A stretch of 64,000 bases of DNA from DATGYC01 sp035298385 (GTDB lineage: Bacteria; Bacillota; Sulfobacillia; Symbiobacteriales; Symbiobacteriaceae). Positions within the stretch are counted from its first letter, which is position 1. Every line of letters starts with the position of its first letter. Positions 8,410-14,540 of this stretch are shown piece by piece. The notes below the pieces were generated by a model that saw only the letters and a program-made list of their open reading frames with translations, did no database searches and was not told the DNA's origin. The stretch spans positions 5,794 through 69,793 of the forward strand of contig DATGYC010000131.1 in the NCBI GenBank assembly GCA_035298385.1, in the 5' to 3' direction. The position numbers were made by a program, and so were the translations under genes.

Positions 8410-10026
8410 CTACTCGAGTCCGGGAAGGGCGACCGCCTGCGCCGCCACGATTCCATCCACCTGGCGAATCTGTTCCAGCAGCGGCGCTGAGAGTAGGTCA
8501 TCCACCTGCATCAGCATCAGCGCCTCACCCCGGACATCCTTGCGGCTCAGGTGCAGCCCCGCGATGTTGATGTCGGCGGTGCCCAGAAGGGTGCCTAGCT
8601 TGCCGACCATCCCTGGGCGGTCCTGGTGGCGGGTGACCAGCATCGTCCGGGAGGGGGCCATGTCGATCGGCAACCCATCGATCGCTGTGAAGCGGATGCC
8701 GCCATCCCGGCGGAGCATACCCGCGATCCGGTACTCGCCCTGGGCGCCCTCCGCTCGTACGGTGACCAGAGAGGCCTCTGGGGCGAGCTCTGGGCGCTTT
8801 CCTTCGTGCGGGTGGGCCGTGACCTTCGACTCCTGCACGCGCAGGCCACGACGCCTAGCAAGGGTCGGCGCGTTGATATAGTTGACGGCCTCGCCGAGTT
8901 GGGCGCCCAGGAAGCCCTTCAGGACCGAGTTGGTCGCCAGCGTGGTCGGCAGGGCGGCCAACTCACCCGAGTAGATCACCTCGATCGCTTCGTAGCGGTC
9001 CGGGTAGGCCTGCGCCAGGAAGGAACCGAGCGCCTCGGCCAGCGGCAGGTGCCGGACCAGTTCCTGGCCCTGCTCCGTCGGCACTGGCGGCAGGTTGACC
9101 GCCTCAGGGACCAGTTCGCCGGCCAGCACACGCAGGACGTACTGCGCGATGTAGGTCCCGTTCGCCTCCTGCGCCTCGATCGTGGAGGCCGAGAGATGGG
9201 GGGTAGCCACGACATTGGGCAAGGTGAAGAGCTTGTGCTCCGTGCAGGGCTCGGTAGCGAAGACGTCCAGTGCGGCCCCGCCGATCTGACCCTCGACGAT
9301 CGCCTCATACAGCGCATCCTCATCGACCATACCGCCGCGGGCGCAGTTGATGATGCGGGCGCCCCGCCGCATCTTCGCTAGTTCACCCCGGCCGATCAGC
9401 TTCGCCGACTCGGACGTCTTGGCGGCATGGATCGACAGAAAGTCAACAACTGGTAGTAGATCAGCAACAGCAGGCACGAGGGTGACCCCTAGTTGTTCGG
9501 CCCGGGCGGTCGAGACGTAGGGATCGTAGGCGTGGAGTTTCATGCCGAAGGCTCGGGCCCGGATGGCCACCTCTGATCCGATGCGTCCCAGCCCGATGAT
9601 CCCGAGCACCTTGCCATAGACCTCTGTGCCGACGTAAGTCTTGCGGTCCCAGCGGCCGTCCTTGACCAAGGCGTTGTGCGCCTGCGGGATGTGGCGGGCC
9701 AGTGCGAGCAGAAGGCCAAAGGCATGCTCGGCCGTGGAGAGCGTGTTGGCGCCTGGAACGTTGACGACGACAACGCCTCGCTCCGTCGCCGCCTCGACAT
9801 CGATATTATCGACGCCGACGCCGGCACGGCCGACCACCTTCAGACGTGTCCCCGCCCGCAACACATCGGCGGTGATCTTGGTCTCAGAACGGGTGATGAC
9901 GGCGTCATAAAGCCCGATCTGCTCGAGAAGCTCCTCCTTGGTCAGCTTCTTAACGTCCACCTCATGCTGCTCCCGGAGCAACTCGATGCCCTTCTGTGAG
10001 ATCGCCTCTGCTACTAGTACACGCAT
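8410..10026 (-). CDS. serA: D-3-phosphoglycerate dehydrogenase
   Basis: First step of serine synthesis: 3-phosphoglycerate + NAD to 3-phosphohydroxypyruvate. 538 residues, the long type with a substrate/NAD domain pair, an intervening domain and a C-terminal ACT domain. Visible motifs are the Rossmann fold GIIGLGRIGSEVA, catalytic-region NCARGGMVDEDAL, the Glu in FATEPC, and His in ATPHLSASTIEAQ. The ACT domain (about 450-535) contains HQDRPGMVGKLGTLLG, the usual serine feedback-binding strand-helix. Start at 10026 (MRVLVAEAIS) has a strong AAGGAGGA ribosome site; an upstream in-frame extension is not credible. It lies 22 bases after the aminotransferase stop, in the serine T-box operon. Confidence 0.95.
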   Translation of the reverse strand: MRVLVAEAISQKGIELLREQHEVDVKKLTKEELLEQIGLYDAVITRSETKITADVLRAGTRLKVVGRAGVGVDNIDVEAATERGVVVVNVPGANTLSTAEHAFGLLLALARHIPQAHNALVKDGRWDRKTYVGTEVYGKVLGIIGLGRIGSEVAIRARAFGMKLHAYDPYVSTARAEQLGVTLVPAVADLLPVVDFLSIHAAKTSESAKLIGRGELAKMRRGARIINCARGGMVDEDALYEAIVEGQIGGAALDVFATEPCTEHKLFTLPNVVATPHLSASTIEAQEANGTYIAQYVLRVLAGELVPEAVNLPPVPTEQGQELVRHLPLAEALGSFLAQAYPDRYEAIEVIYSGELAALPTTLATNSVLKGFLGAQLGEAVNYINAPTLARRRGLRVQESKVTAHPHEGKRPELAPEASLVTVRAEGAQGEYRIAGMLRRDGGIRFTAIDGLPIDMAPSRTMLVTRHQDRPGMVGKLGTLLGTADINIAGLHLSRKDVRGEALMLMQVDDLLSAPLLEQIRQVDGIVAAQAVALPGLE

Positions 10027-10048
10027 CTGAGATTCCTCCTTGAGGGCG

Positions 10049-11197
10049 TTACGCGTTCTCGAGCCATACCTGCATCGCAGCCTTAACGCCGGCACCCACT
10101 TCGACGGGGTAGCCCGCCTTGGCCAGTGCCATCTCCGTCGCTGCCAGGGCCAGGATCACGTCGTTCGGCGTGACGTAGCCGAGGTGACCGATCCGGAAGA
10201 TCGTCGCCTCTAGCTTCGCCTGGCCGCCCGCCAACTGAACGCCGAAGCCGTCTCGGGCCACCTTGCGCAAGATCTTCGGCTCAATCGGCGCAACGACGGC
10301 GGTAACGGAGTTGGAGGCGTAGGCCTCATCGGTTGCCAAGAGTTGTAGCCCCATCGCCTTGACGCCCGCTCGAGCCATGGCGCCCATCAGGGCGTGACGC
10401 TTCCAGCCATTCTCGACGCCCTCGGCCTCAATCAACCGCAAAGCCGCCTGCAAGGCGTACCACTCGGTCACGGCCGGGGTGTAAGGGGTCTGGTGCTTCA
10501 GGTAGCCGTTATGGGCCGCCTTGATGTCCCAGAAGAAGCGCGGGGTCTTGCAGGCGAAGGCCCGCTCACGGGCCCGCTCCGAGAACGCGATCACCGAGAG
10601 GCCGGGGGGACACATCAGTGCCTTCTGGGCGCCCGTCAGGACCACGTCCAGCCCCCAGGCGTCCATCTCGAGCGGCAGGGCGCCCAGGCCAGAGACCGAG
10701 TCGACCAGAACTAGCGCCCCATACTCCCGGGCCGTGGCAGCCAGCGCCCGTACATCGTTCGTCACACCGGTCGAGGTCTCGTTGTGCTGGAAGGCGACCG
10801 CCCTGATCGCCGGGTTGGCTGCGAGTCTCTCTGCAAGGTCTGCCGGCTGTGCAGCTTGACCTGGCTCGTAGGTAAGCCTCTCTACCGTGTAGCCGAGGGC
10901 GCCAGCCACCTTCACCCAACGGTCGCCGAAGTCGCCAATCGTGACGATCAGCACGATCTCTCCGGGTTCCAAGGTGTTGACAAGGGCCGCCTCCCAACCG
11001 CCAGAGCCAGCACCGGGGAAGACGTAGACCGGCTGCTCCGTACGGAAGAGCCTCTGCAGCGAGGTGGAGACCTCCTTGAAGAGACTGACGAAGACCTCAC
11101 CGCGGTGATTGATCATCGGCTGGGTCATGGCGGCCACGACCTGGGGCGGAATCGGGGTTGGGCCAGGGATCATCAGCAGCGACTTCTCCTTCAGCAT
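10049..11197 (-). CDS. Class V PLP aminotransferase (probable phosphoserine aminotransferase role)
   Basis: 382 residues of the alanine-glyoxylate/serine-pyruvate aminotransferase family. It begins with LLMIPGPTPIPPQV and keeps HRGEVFVSL, the PLP-contacting GSGGWEAALVN, the VDSVSGLGALP aspartate and the Schiff-base lysine in LTGAQKALMCPPG. Placement first in an operon with serA, serS and tRNA-Ser under a serine-specific T-box suggests it makes phosphoserine from phosphohydroxypyruvate in place of a classical SerC, as proposed for similar serA-linked aminotransferases in other thermophiles. This role is inference; serine-glyoxylate transamination is the alternative. The start at 11197 follows a GAGGAGG site; the upstream in-frame residues lie within the leader terminator. 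Confidence 0.85.
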   Translation of the reverse strand: MLKEKSLLMIPGPTPIPPQVVAAMTQPMINHRGEVFVSLFKEVSTSLQRLFRTEQPVYVFPGAGSGGWEAALVNTLEPGEIVLIVTIGDFGDRWVKVAGALGYTVERLTYEPGQAAQPADLAERLAANPAIRAVAFQHNETSTGVTNDVRALAATAREYGALVLVDSVSGLGALPLEMDAWGLDVVLTGAQKALMCPPGLSVIAFSERARERAFACKTPRFFWDIKAAHNGYLKHQTPYTPAVTEWYALQAALRLIEAEGVENGWKRHALMGAMARAGVKAMGLQLLATDEAYASNSVTAVVAPIEPKILRKVARDGFGVQLAGGQAKLEATIFRIGHLGYVTPNDVILALAATEMALAKAGYPVEVGAGVKAAMQVWLENA

Positions 11198-11228
11198 CTC
11201 GGTCAACCTCCTCGGTCTTTTGCAGGCC

Positions 11229-11287
11229 AAACAAAAGAGCCCGCCCCTGCCGGCGCACACGGAAGGTGTACGCTGACAGGGGCGGGC
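11229..11287 (-). terminator. Second T-box terminator
   Basis: Stem GCCCGCCCCTG/CAGGGGCGGGC enclosing an inner GCGCACAC/GTGTACGC hairpin, with the - strand tail TCTTTTGTTT. It overlaps the second T-box antiterminator pairing region and lies about 30 bases before the aminotransferase start. Confidence 0.88.
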
Positions 11288-11342
11288 AAAACCCGCGGTG
11301 CCACCCTGTTTGACTGCCTAAGCGACAACATCTTCGTCACCC

Positions 11343-11386
11343 GAGAAAAATAAAGACTCCCGTCCCCTTCGGTCAGGGACGGGAGT
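11343..11386 (-). terminator. First T-box terminator
   Basis: Perfect 11-bp stem ACTCCCGTCCC/GGGACGGGAGT with a U-rich tail (CTTTATTTTTCTC) on the - strand, directly after the first T-box sequence. It is mutually exclusive with the antiterminator that forms when uncharged tRNA-Ser binds. Confidence 0.9.
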
Positions 11387-11586
11387 TACTTCCCGCGGTG
11401 CCACCCAGACATTGATGCCGCTTGTACGGCAGTCCTCTTGCTTCAGCGCTAACGGGCTGATTCCGCCAGGTCATCCCTGGTCCCTTGAGGGGTGGATCCA
11501 TCCAAGCGGAGACCGGCTTGCACCAACTGCCGGCTCTCTGTGCTCACGCTCTGGGTGTAGGCCCCTCGCATCGGGTATTGGAGGGA

Positions 11587-11615
11587 ATCTTATCACAGAC
11601 AGAAATCGAGCGCAA
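11587..11615 (-). promoter_or_regulatory. Probable promoter of the serine T-box operon
   Basis: On the - strand TTGCGC (11615-11610) and TAAGAT (11592-11587) are separated by exactly 17 bases, placing the start site a few bases before stem I of the T-box. Matches to the sigma-A consensus are moderate (3/6 and 4/6). Confidence 0.5.
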
Positions 11616-11634
11616 CACGGGAGCGAATATTTTT

Positions 11635-11790
11635 CTAGAAGAGATCCCCATGGGAGAGTGCGAGGGCGCATCGCGGATCTAAGCAGATCGCCTTTCCGTC
11701 AGAGGGGCGCCCACAAACGATGCAGTTCCCACGCCTCTCCTCCGGTCCTTCCTTCACTTCTGGCCGCTCGTTCTTTTCTTGCATGCTCAC
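11635..11790 (-). CDS. Small four-cysteine (zinc-ribbon-like) protein
   Basis: A 51-residue protein starting at GTG 11790, with an AGGGAGGG ribosome site eight bases upstream; a longer version from ATG 11835 lacks such a site. The N-terminal half is charged (rich in E, K, R, P). The C-terminal half has C23-x2-C26 and C36-x4-C41, a spacing that could bind one zinc. It ends with the motif LALSHGDLF. I do not recognise a family. It lies 45-50 bases upstream of the serine T-box promoter and in the same direction, so part of the T-box transcription could read through from it. The good ribosome site and clustered cysteines argue that it is real. Confidence 0.6.
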   Translation of the reverse strand: MSMQEKNERPEVKEGPEERRGNCIVCGRPSDGKAICLDPRCALALSHGDLF

Positions 11791-11860
11791 TGCACAATCC
11801 CTCCCTAACGGATGATCATTCCCCATTCTATGCAAAAGTAGTCGGACGAGTGTACCTTAA

Positions 11861-11870
11861 AGTATACCAG
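11861..11870 (-). promoter_or_regulatory. Extended -10 element upstream of the Cys4 mini-protein
   Basis: The - strand sequence CTGGTATACT contains TGnTATACT, an extended -10 hexamer, about 70 bases before the GTG start of the small cysteine protein. No convincing -35 is present, as is common for extended -10 promoters. Confidence 0.4.
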
Positions 11871-11919
11871 GAATATTTCGACTGTATGTTGAAGATTCGG
11901 TAAAGAGGGAGGCGATCTT

Positions 11920-12168
11920 ATGTTCGAGCTGCCAGCACACCTAAAACGGCTACTCGATTATCACTACGACCGGCGCCAACGGGCGCAGACCACCGATCGG
12001 GACTGGACCACAGTCTATGCGAAGACCTACCGAGATGGCACTACATGTAGCCTGCGCCTAGAGGATGCACTCCTGCAGGTGTTCACACATGATACCCACC
12101 ACCGAGGCCAGGTTCTGGTATTGGCGCGGCAGTTGGGTTATACGCCGCCCGATCTAGATTTTCTCTAG
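11920..12168 (+). pseudogene. Internally deleted DinB-family gene
   Basis: 82 residues where DinB/YfiT-type metalloenzymes have about 150-170. The C-terminal half is good DinB: an Ala/Val-x-HDTHHRGQVLVLARQLG helix with the metal-binding His pair, ending PPDLDFL. The N-terminus, LKRLLDYHYDRRQRA, looks like the first DinB helix, but the middle helices are missing, as if an in-frame deletion joined helix 1 to the last strand/helix. The start has a strong GAGGGAGG site, so a short protein may still be made. Without the middle helices the four-helix bundle and third metal ligand are unlikely to form. Decay product is the likeliest reading; a natural mini-DinB is the alternative. Confidence 0.65.
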
Positions 12169-12242
12169 CAGGTAGTTCGCACCCATAGCAAGAAGTACCC
12201 CTCTTCATTCCACCATCTTTTGGAAGTCGAGGTGATGGTCTC

Positions 12243-12833
12243 TTGCGGGGAAGCCCAGGGTTCTCACTCGTGGAACTGCTCGGTGTGCTTTGCATCATCC
12301 TACTGTTGACGACCTTCGCAGTGCCGGTCTACGCCAATGTCACTGACCAGGCACGCCAAGCCAAGAGCAAGCGTGCGTTGGAGGTCATTCAAGATGCTCT
12401 GGAAGGGTACAAGGCCAAGAACGGCCACTATCCAGATCGCCTTGGACTGCTCATCACGGACGGGCACCTCAAGCAGAGTGCAGATTTCCACTCACCTTGG
12501 TCGAGTTCGATCAAAGAGGTCTACTACTTCTACGCCGCCAACGGTCGAGATGATAGTGCAACCGCTTATGCGCTTGGGGATCCAGGCCGGGAGACCCGCT
12601 GCAAGAAGACGGATTGGAAGGGACCCAAACACGCCGCACTGCGAGAGGGCTCCAATGGGCACATTCCCTGCGGACGGTATCCAACGGAACCCGGCTGGAT
12701 CTTTAACGTGCCCGACACAGAGCAGTACGGCTCTACCTTGGACCTCCTAGATCCTGACGGGGTACTCTACCCACCGGGTGTCATCAAGACACTTGTAGGG
12801 TTCTGCTGTGATGATCTGATCAAAGAACAGTAG
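12243..12833 (+). CDS. Orphan type IV pilin/pseudopilin-like protein
   Basis: 196 residues with a class III (prepilin) leader: MRGSPG cut before FSLVELLGVLCIILLLTTFAVPVY, giving an N-methylated Phe at +1 and the conserved Glu at +5, then a hydrophobic helix. The next section, QAKSKRALEVIQDALEGYKAKNGHYPD, is the normal amphipathic helix and turn of type II/IV pilins. The C-terminal part (about 80-196) is unfamiliar and has several cysteines, including a CC pair near the end. The start is TTG with an excellent GAGGTGAT ribosome site. No prepilin peptidase, ATPase or platform gene lies nearby, so it depends on machinery elsewhere. Confidence 0.8.
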   Translation: MRGSPGFSLVELLGVLCIILLLTTFAVPVYANVTDQARQAKSKRALEVIQDALEGYKAKNGHYPDRLGLLITDGHLKQSADFHSPWSSSIKEVYYFYAANGRDDSATAYALGDPGRETRCKKTDWKGPKHAALREGSNGHIPCGRYPTEPGWIFNVPDTEQYGSTLDLLDPDGVLYPPGVIKTLVGFCCDDLIKEQ

Positions 12834-12836
12834 GGG

Positions 12837-12883
12837 AAAAGGGCTGGCTCTCTGCGCACACGGCGCGGAAAGCCAGCCCTTAT
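12837..12883. terminator. Convergent terminator between pilin gene and pdxT
   Basis: Long stem AAGGGCTGGCT/AGCCAGCCCTT with a GC-rich loop. The - strand arm is followed by TTTTCCCC and the + strand by TATCT, so it best serves pdxST but probably also stops the converging pilin transcript. Confidence 0.8.
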
Positions 12884-12885
12884 CT

Positions 12886-13482
12886 CTATGCGTGTACGGG
12901 CCCCAATACCATCTCCACAAACAACTGGTGGACCCGGCGGTCCTCCGTCAGTTCCGGATGGAAGGCCGTTGCCAGATGGCGGCCATACCGGACCGCTACG
13001 ATCTTCTCCTGGTGCGTCGCCAGGACCTCGACGCCTTCGCCCACAGCGGCGATGTAGGGCGCCCGGATGAAGACCGTATGCACCGGCTCCTCGCCTAGGA
13101 CCGGCATCGCCAGCGGCACCTCACAAGAGTCGACCTGGCGGCCAAAGCCGTTACGCTGAACCGCCATCGGAATCACCCCGAGGGAGCGCTGGGCCTTCGT
13201 GCCGCCCAGGACCTCCGTCGCCAACAGGATCGCCCCGGCGCAAGTGCCGTAGCAGGCACCGCCGTCCTGCACAAACTGCTGGACTGCTGGGAAGAGCCCG
13301 AAGTGATTCATCAGGTCGCTGATCGTCGTCGACTCACCGCCGGGGAGGATCAGGCCCTTAAGCCCTTCCAGGTCACGCGGCCACTTGACGGCGACCGCCT
13401 CAACCCCGACGGCCTCTAGGGCGCGCAGGTGCTCCGGCACGGCGCCCTGCAAGGCCAGGACGCCAAAGCGTGGCTTTGCCAT
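12886..13482 (-). CDS. pdxT: Pyridoxal 5'-phosphate synthase glutaminase subunit
   Basis: Class I glutaminase that feeds ammonia to PdxS for PLP synthesis. 198 residues with the GVLALQGAVPEH start, the oxyanion-loop LPGGESTTI, the nucleophile Cys in CYGTCAGAILLA, and the His-Glu of the triad in FHPELTEDRRVH. The ATG at 13482 is two bases after the pdxS stop, with GGGGTGG upstream inside pdxS, so the two subunits are translated together. It ends just before a strong convergent terminator. Confidence 0.96.
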   Translation of the reverse strand: MAKPRFGVLALQGAVPEHLRALEAVGVEAVAVKWPRDLEGLKGLILPGGESTTISDLMNHFGLFPAVQQFVQDGGACYGTCAGAILLATEVLGGTKAQRSLGVIPMAVQRNGFGRQVDSCEVPLAMPVLGEEPVHTVFIRAPYIAAVGEGVEVLATHQEKIVAVRYGRHLATAFHPELTEDRRVHQLFVEMVLGPVHA

Positions 13483-13484
13483 CC

Positions 13485-14375
13485 TTACCACCCCCGCGGG
13501 GCCATCTTCTCCTCTTCCTTGAGCGTGCTGATGTTGATGCCAACCATCGGCTCGCCCAGGTTCTCGGAGACCTCGGCCAGGACCTTCGGGTCGTTGTAGT
13601 GAGCGGTGGCCAGGACGATCGCCCGGGCGCGACGGCGGGGATCACCCGACTTGAAGATGCCAGAGCCGACGAAGCAGGTCTCCGCACCGAGCTGCATCAT
13701 GAGGGCCGCATCAGCCGGGGTGGCGATGCCGCCGGCGGAGAAGTTCGGCACGGGCAGGCGGCCAAGCTGCTTGGTCAACTTGACCAGCTCGAACGGGGCG
13801 CCAAACTCCTTGGCCAGGGTCATCAGTTCGTCGTCCATGGCGCTAACCACGCGGCGGATGTCCGAGTTGATCTGGCGCATGTGGCGGACGGCCTCGACCA
13901 CGTTGCCGGTGCCCGGCTCGCCCTTGGTACGGATCAGGGCCGCACCCTCGCCAATCCGGCGGAGGGCCTCGCCCAGGTTGCGGGCGCCGCAAACGAAGGG
14001 GACGGTGAACGGGTGCTTGTCAATGTGGTACTGGTCGTCAGCCGGGGTCAAGACCTCAGACTCGTCGATGAAATCGACACCGAGCGAGTCAATGATCTGC
14101 GCCTCGACGAAATGACCGATCCGGCACTTGGCCATGACCGGGATCGTGACCGCAGCCTGGATCTCCCGAATCAGCTTCGGGTCGGACATGCGGGCCACGC
14201 CGCCGGTCGCCCGGATATCAGCGGGCACGCGCTCCAGGGCCATAACGGCGACGGCGCCAGCCTCCTGCGCGATCACTGCCTGCTCCGCATTTACGACGTC
14301 CATAATGACGCCGCCCTTCAGCATCTCCGCCAGACCAACCTTGACCTTCCAAGTACCCTGCACCTGTTCCGCCAT
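13485..14375 (-). CDS. pdxS: Pyridoxal 5'-phosphate synthase lyase subunit
   Basis: Builds PLP from ribose 5-phosphate, glyceraldehyde 3-phosphate and ammonia in a dodecamer decorated by PdxT. 296 residues, the usual length, very conserved: KVGLAEMLKGGVIMDV, VMALERVPADIR, the lysine in PVMAKCRIGHFVEAQ that forms the first imine, VDFIDESEVLTPAD, and the phosphate loop NFSAGGIATPADAALMMQLG. It overlaps the pdxT start region and forms the pdxST operon. The gene lies next to gyrA rather than next to serS as in Bacillus, but in the same origin-proximal neighbourhood. Confidence 0.98.
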   Translation of the reverse strand: MAEQVQGTWKVKVGLAEMLKGGVIMDVVNAEQAVIAQEAGAVAVMALERVPADIRATGGVARMSDPKLIREIQAAVTIPVMAKCRIGHFVEAQIIDSLGVDFIDESEVLTPADDQYHIDKHPFTVPFVCGARNLGEALRRIGEGAALIRTKGEPGTGNVVEAVRHMRQINSDIRRVVSAMDDELMTLAKEFGAPFELVKLTKQLGRLPVPNFSAGGIATPADAALMMQLGAETCFVGSGIFKSGDPRRRARAIVLATAHYNDPKVLAEVSENLGEPMVGINISTLKEEEKMAPRGW

Positions 14376-14489
14376 TTGCAGTCACCGTGCCTCTCGCGAA
14401 AATAAGGAGCCGATTGAGACTGATCATACGCCTACCGTGCGGCAGCGTAAACAGCCAAGCTTCTGGTTGAATTGGATGGGTCCAATAGT

Positions 14490-14529
14490 GAAAACCAGCG
14501 ATCATCCAAATTGGATGGTCGCTGGTCTT
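14490..14529 (-). terminator. Intrinsic terminator after gyrA
   Basis: On the - strand, stem CCAGCGACCATCCAA/TTGGATGATCGCTGG followed by TTTTCAC, 12 bases after the gyrA stop. Confidence 0.88.
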
Positions 14530-14540
14530 GCACCTACTTG

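Larger units (their letters stand above)
11229..11580 (-). promoter_or_regulatory. Serine-specific T-box leader with doubled antiterminator/terminator unit
   Basis: A tRNA-sensing leader read on the - strand. Stem I base GAGGGG (11567-11562) pairs with CCCCTC just after the specifier. The AG-bulge/apical motif AGAGAGCCGGCAGTTGGTGC is typical. The specifier triplet TCC at 11496-11494 is followed by the conserved A and reads as a Ser codon. The first T-box sequence GGGTGGCACCGCGGGA (11406-11391) is followed by a terminator, and a second near-identical T-box, AGGGTGGCACCGCGGGT (11307-11291), by another. Only about 35 bases separate the first terminator from the second T-box, too short for a second stem I. 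One sensor domain thus appears to control two serial read-through decisions ahead of the aminotransferase-serA-mtnA-serS operon. Confidence 0.9.

Noticed and set aside
11229..11410. Two independent T-box riboswitches in tandem
   Set aside because: Only about 35 bases lie between the first terminator and the second T-box sequence, too little for a second stem I and specifier loop; a duplicated decision unit fits better.
13470..14405. 311-codon open frame antisense to pdxS
   Set aside because: pdxS is unmistakable on the other strand; the opposite frame is a GC-driven shadow with no recognisable motif.
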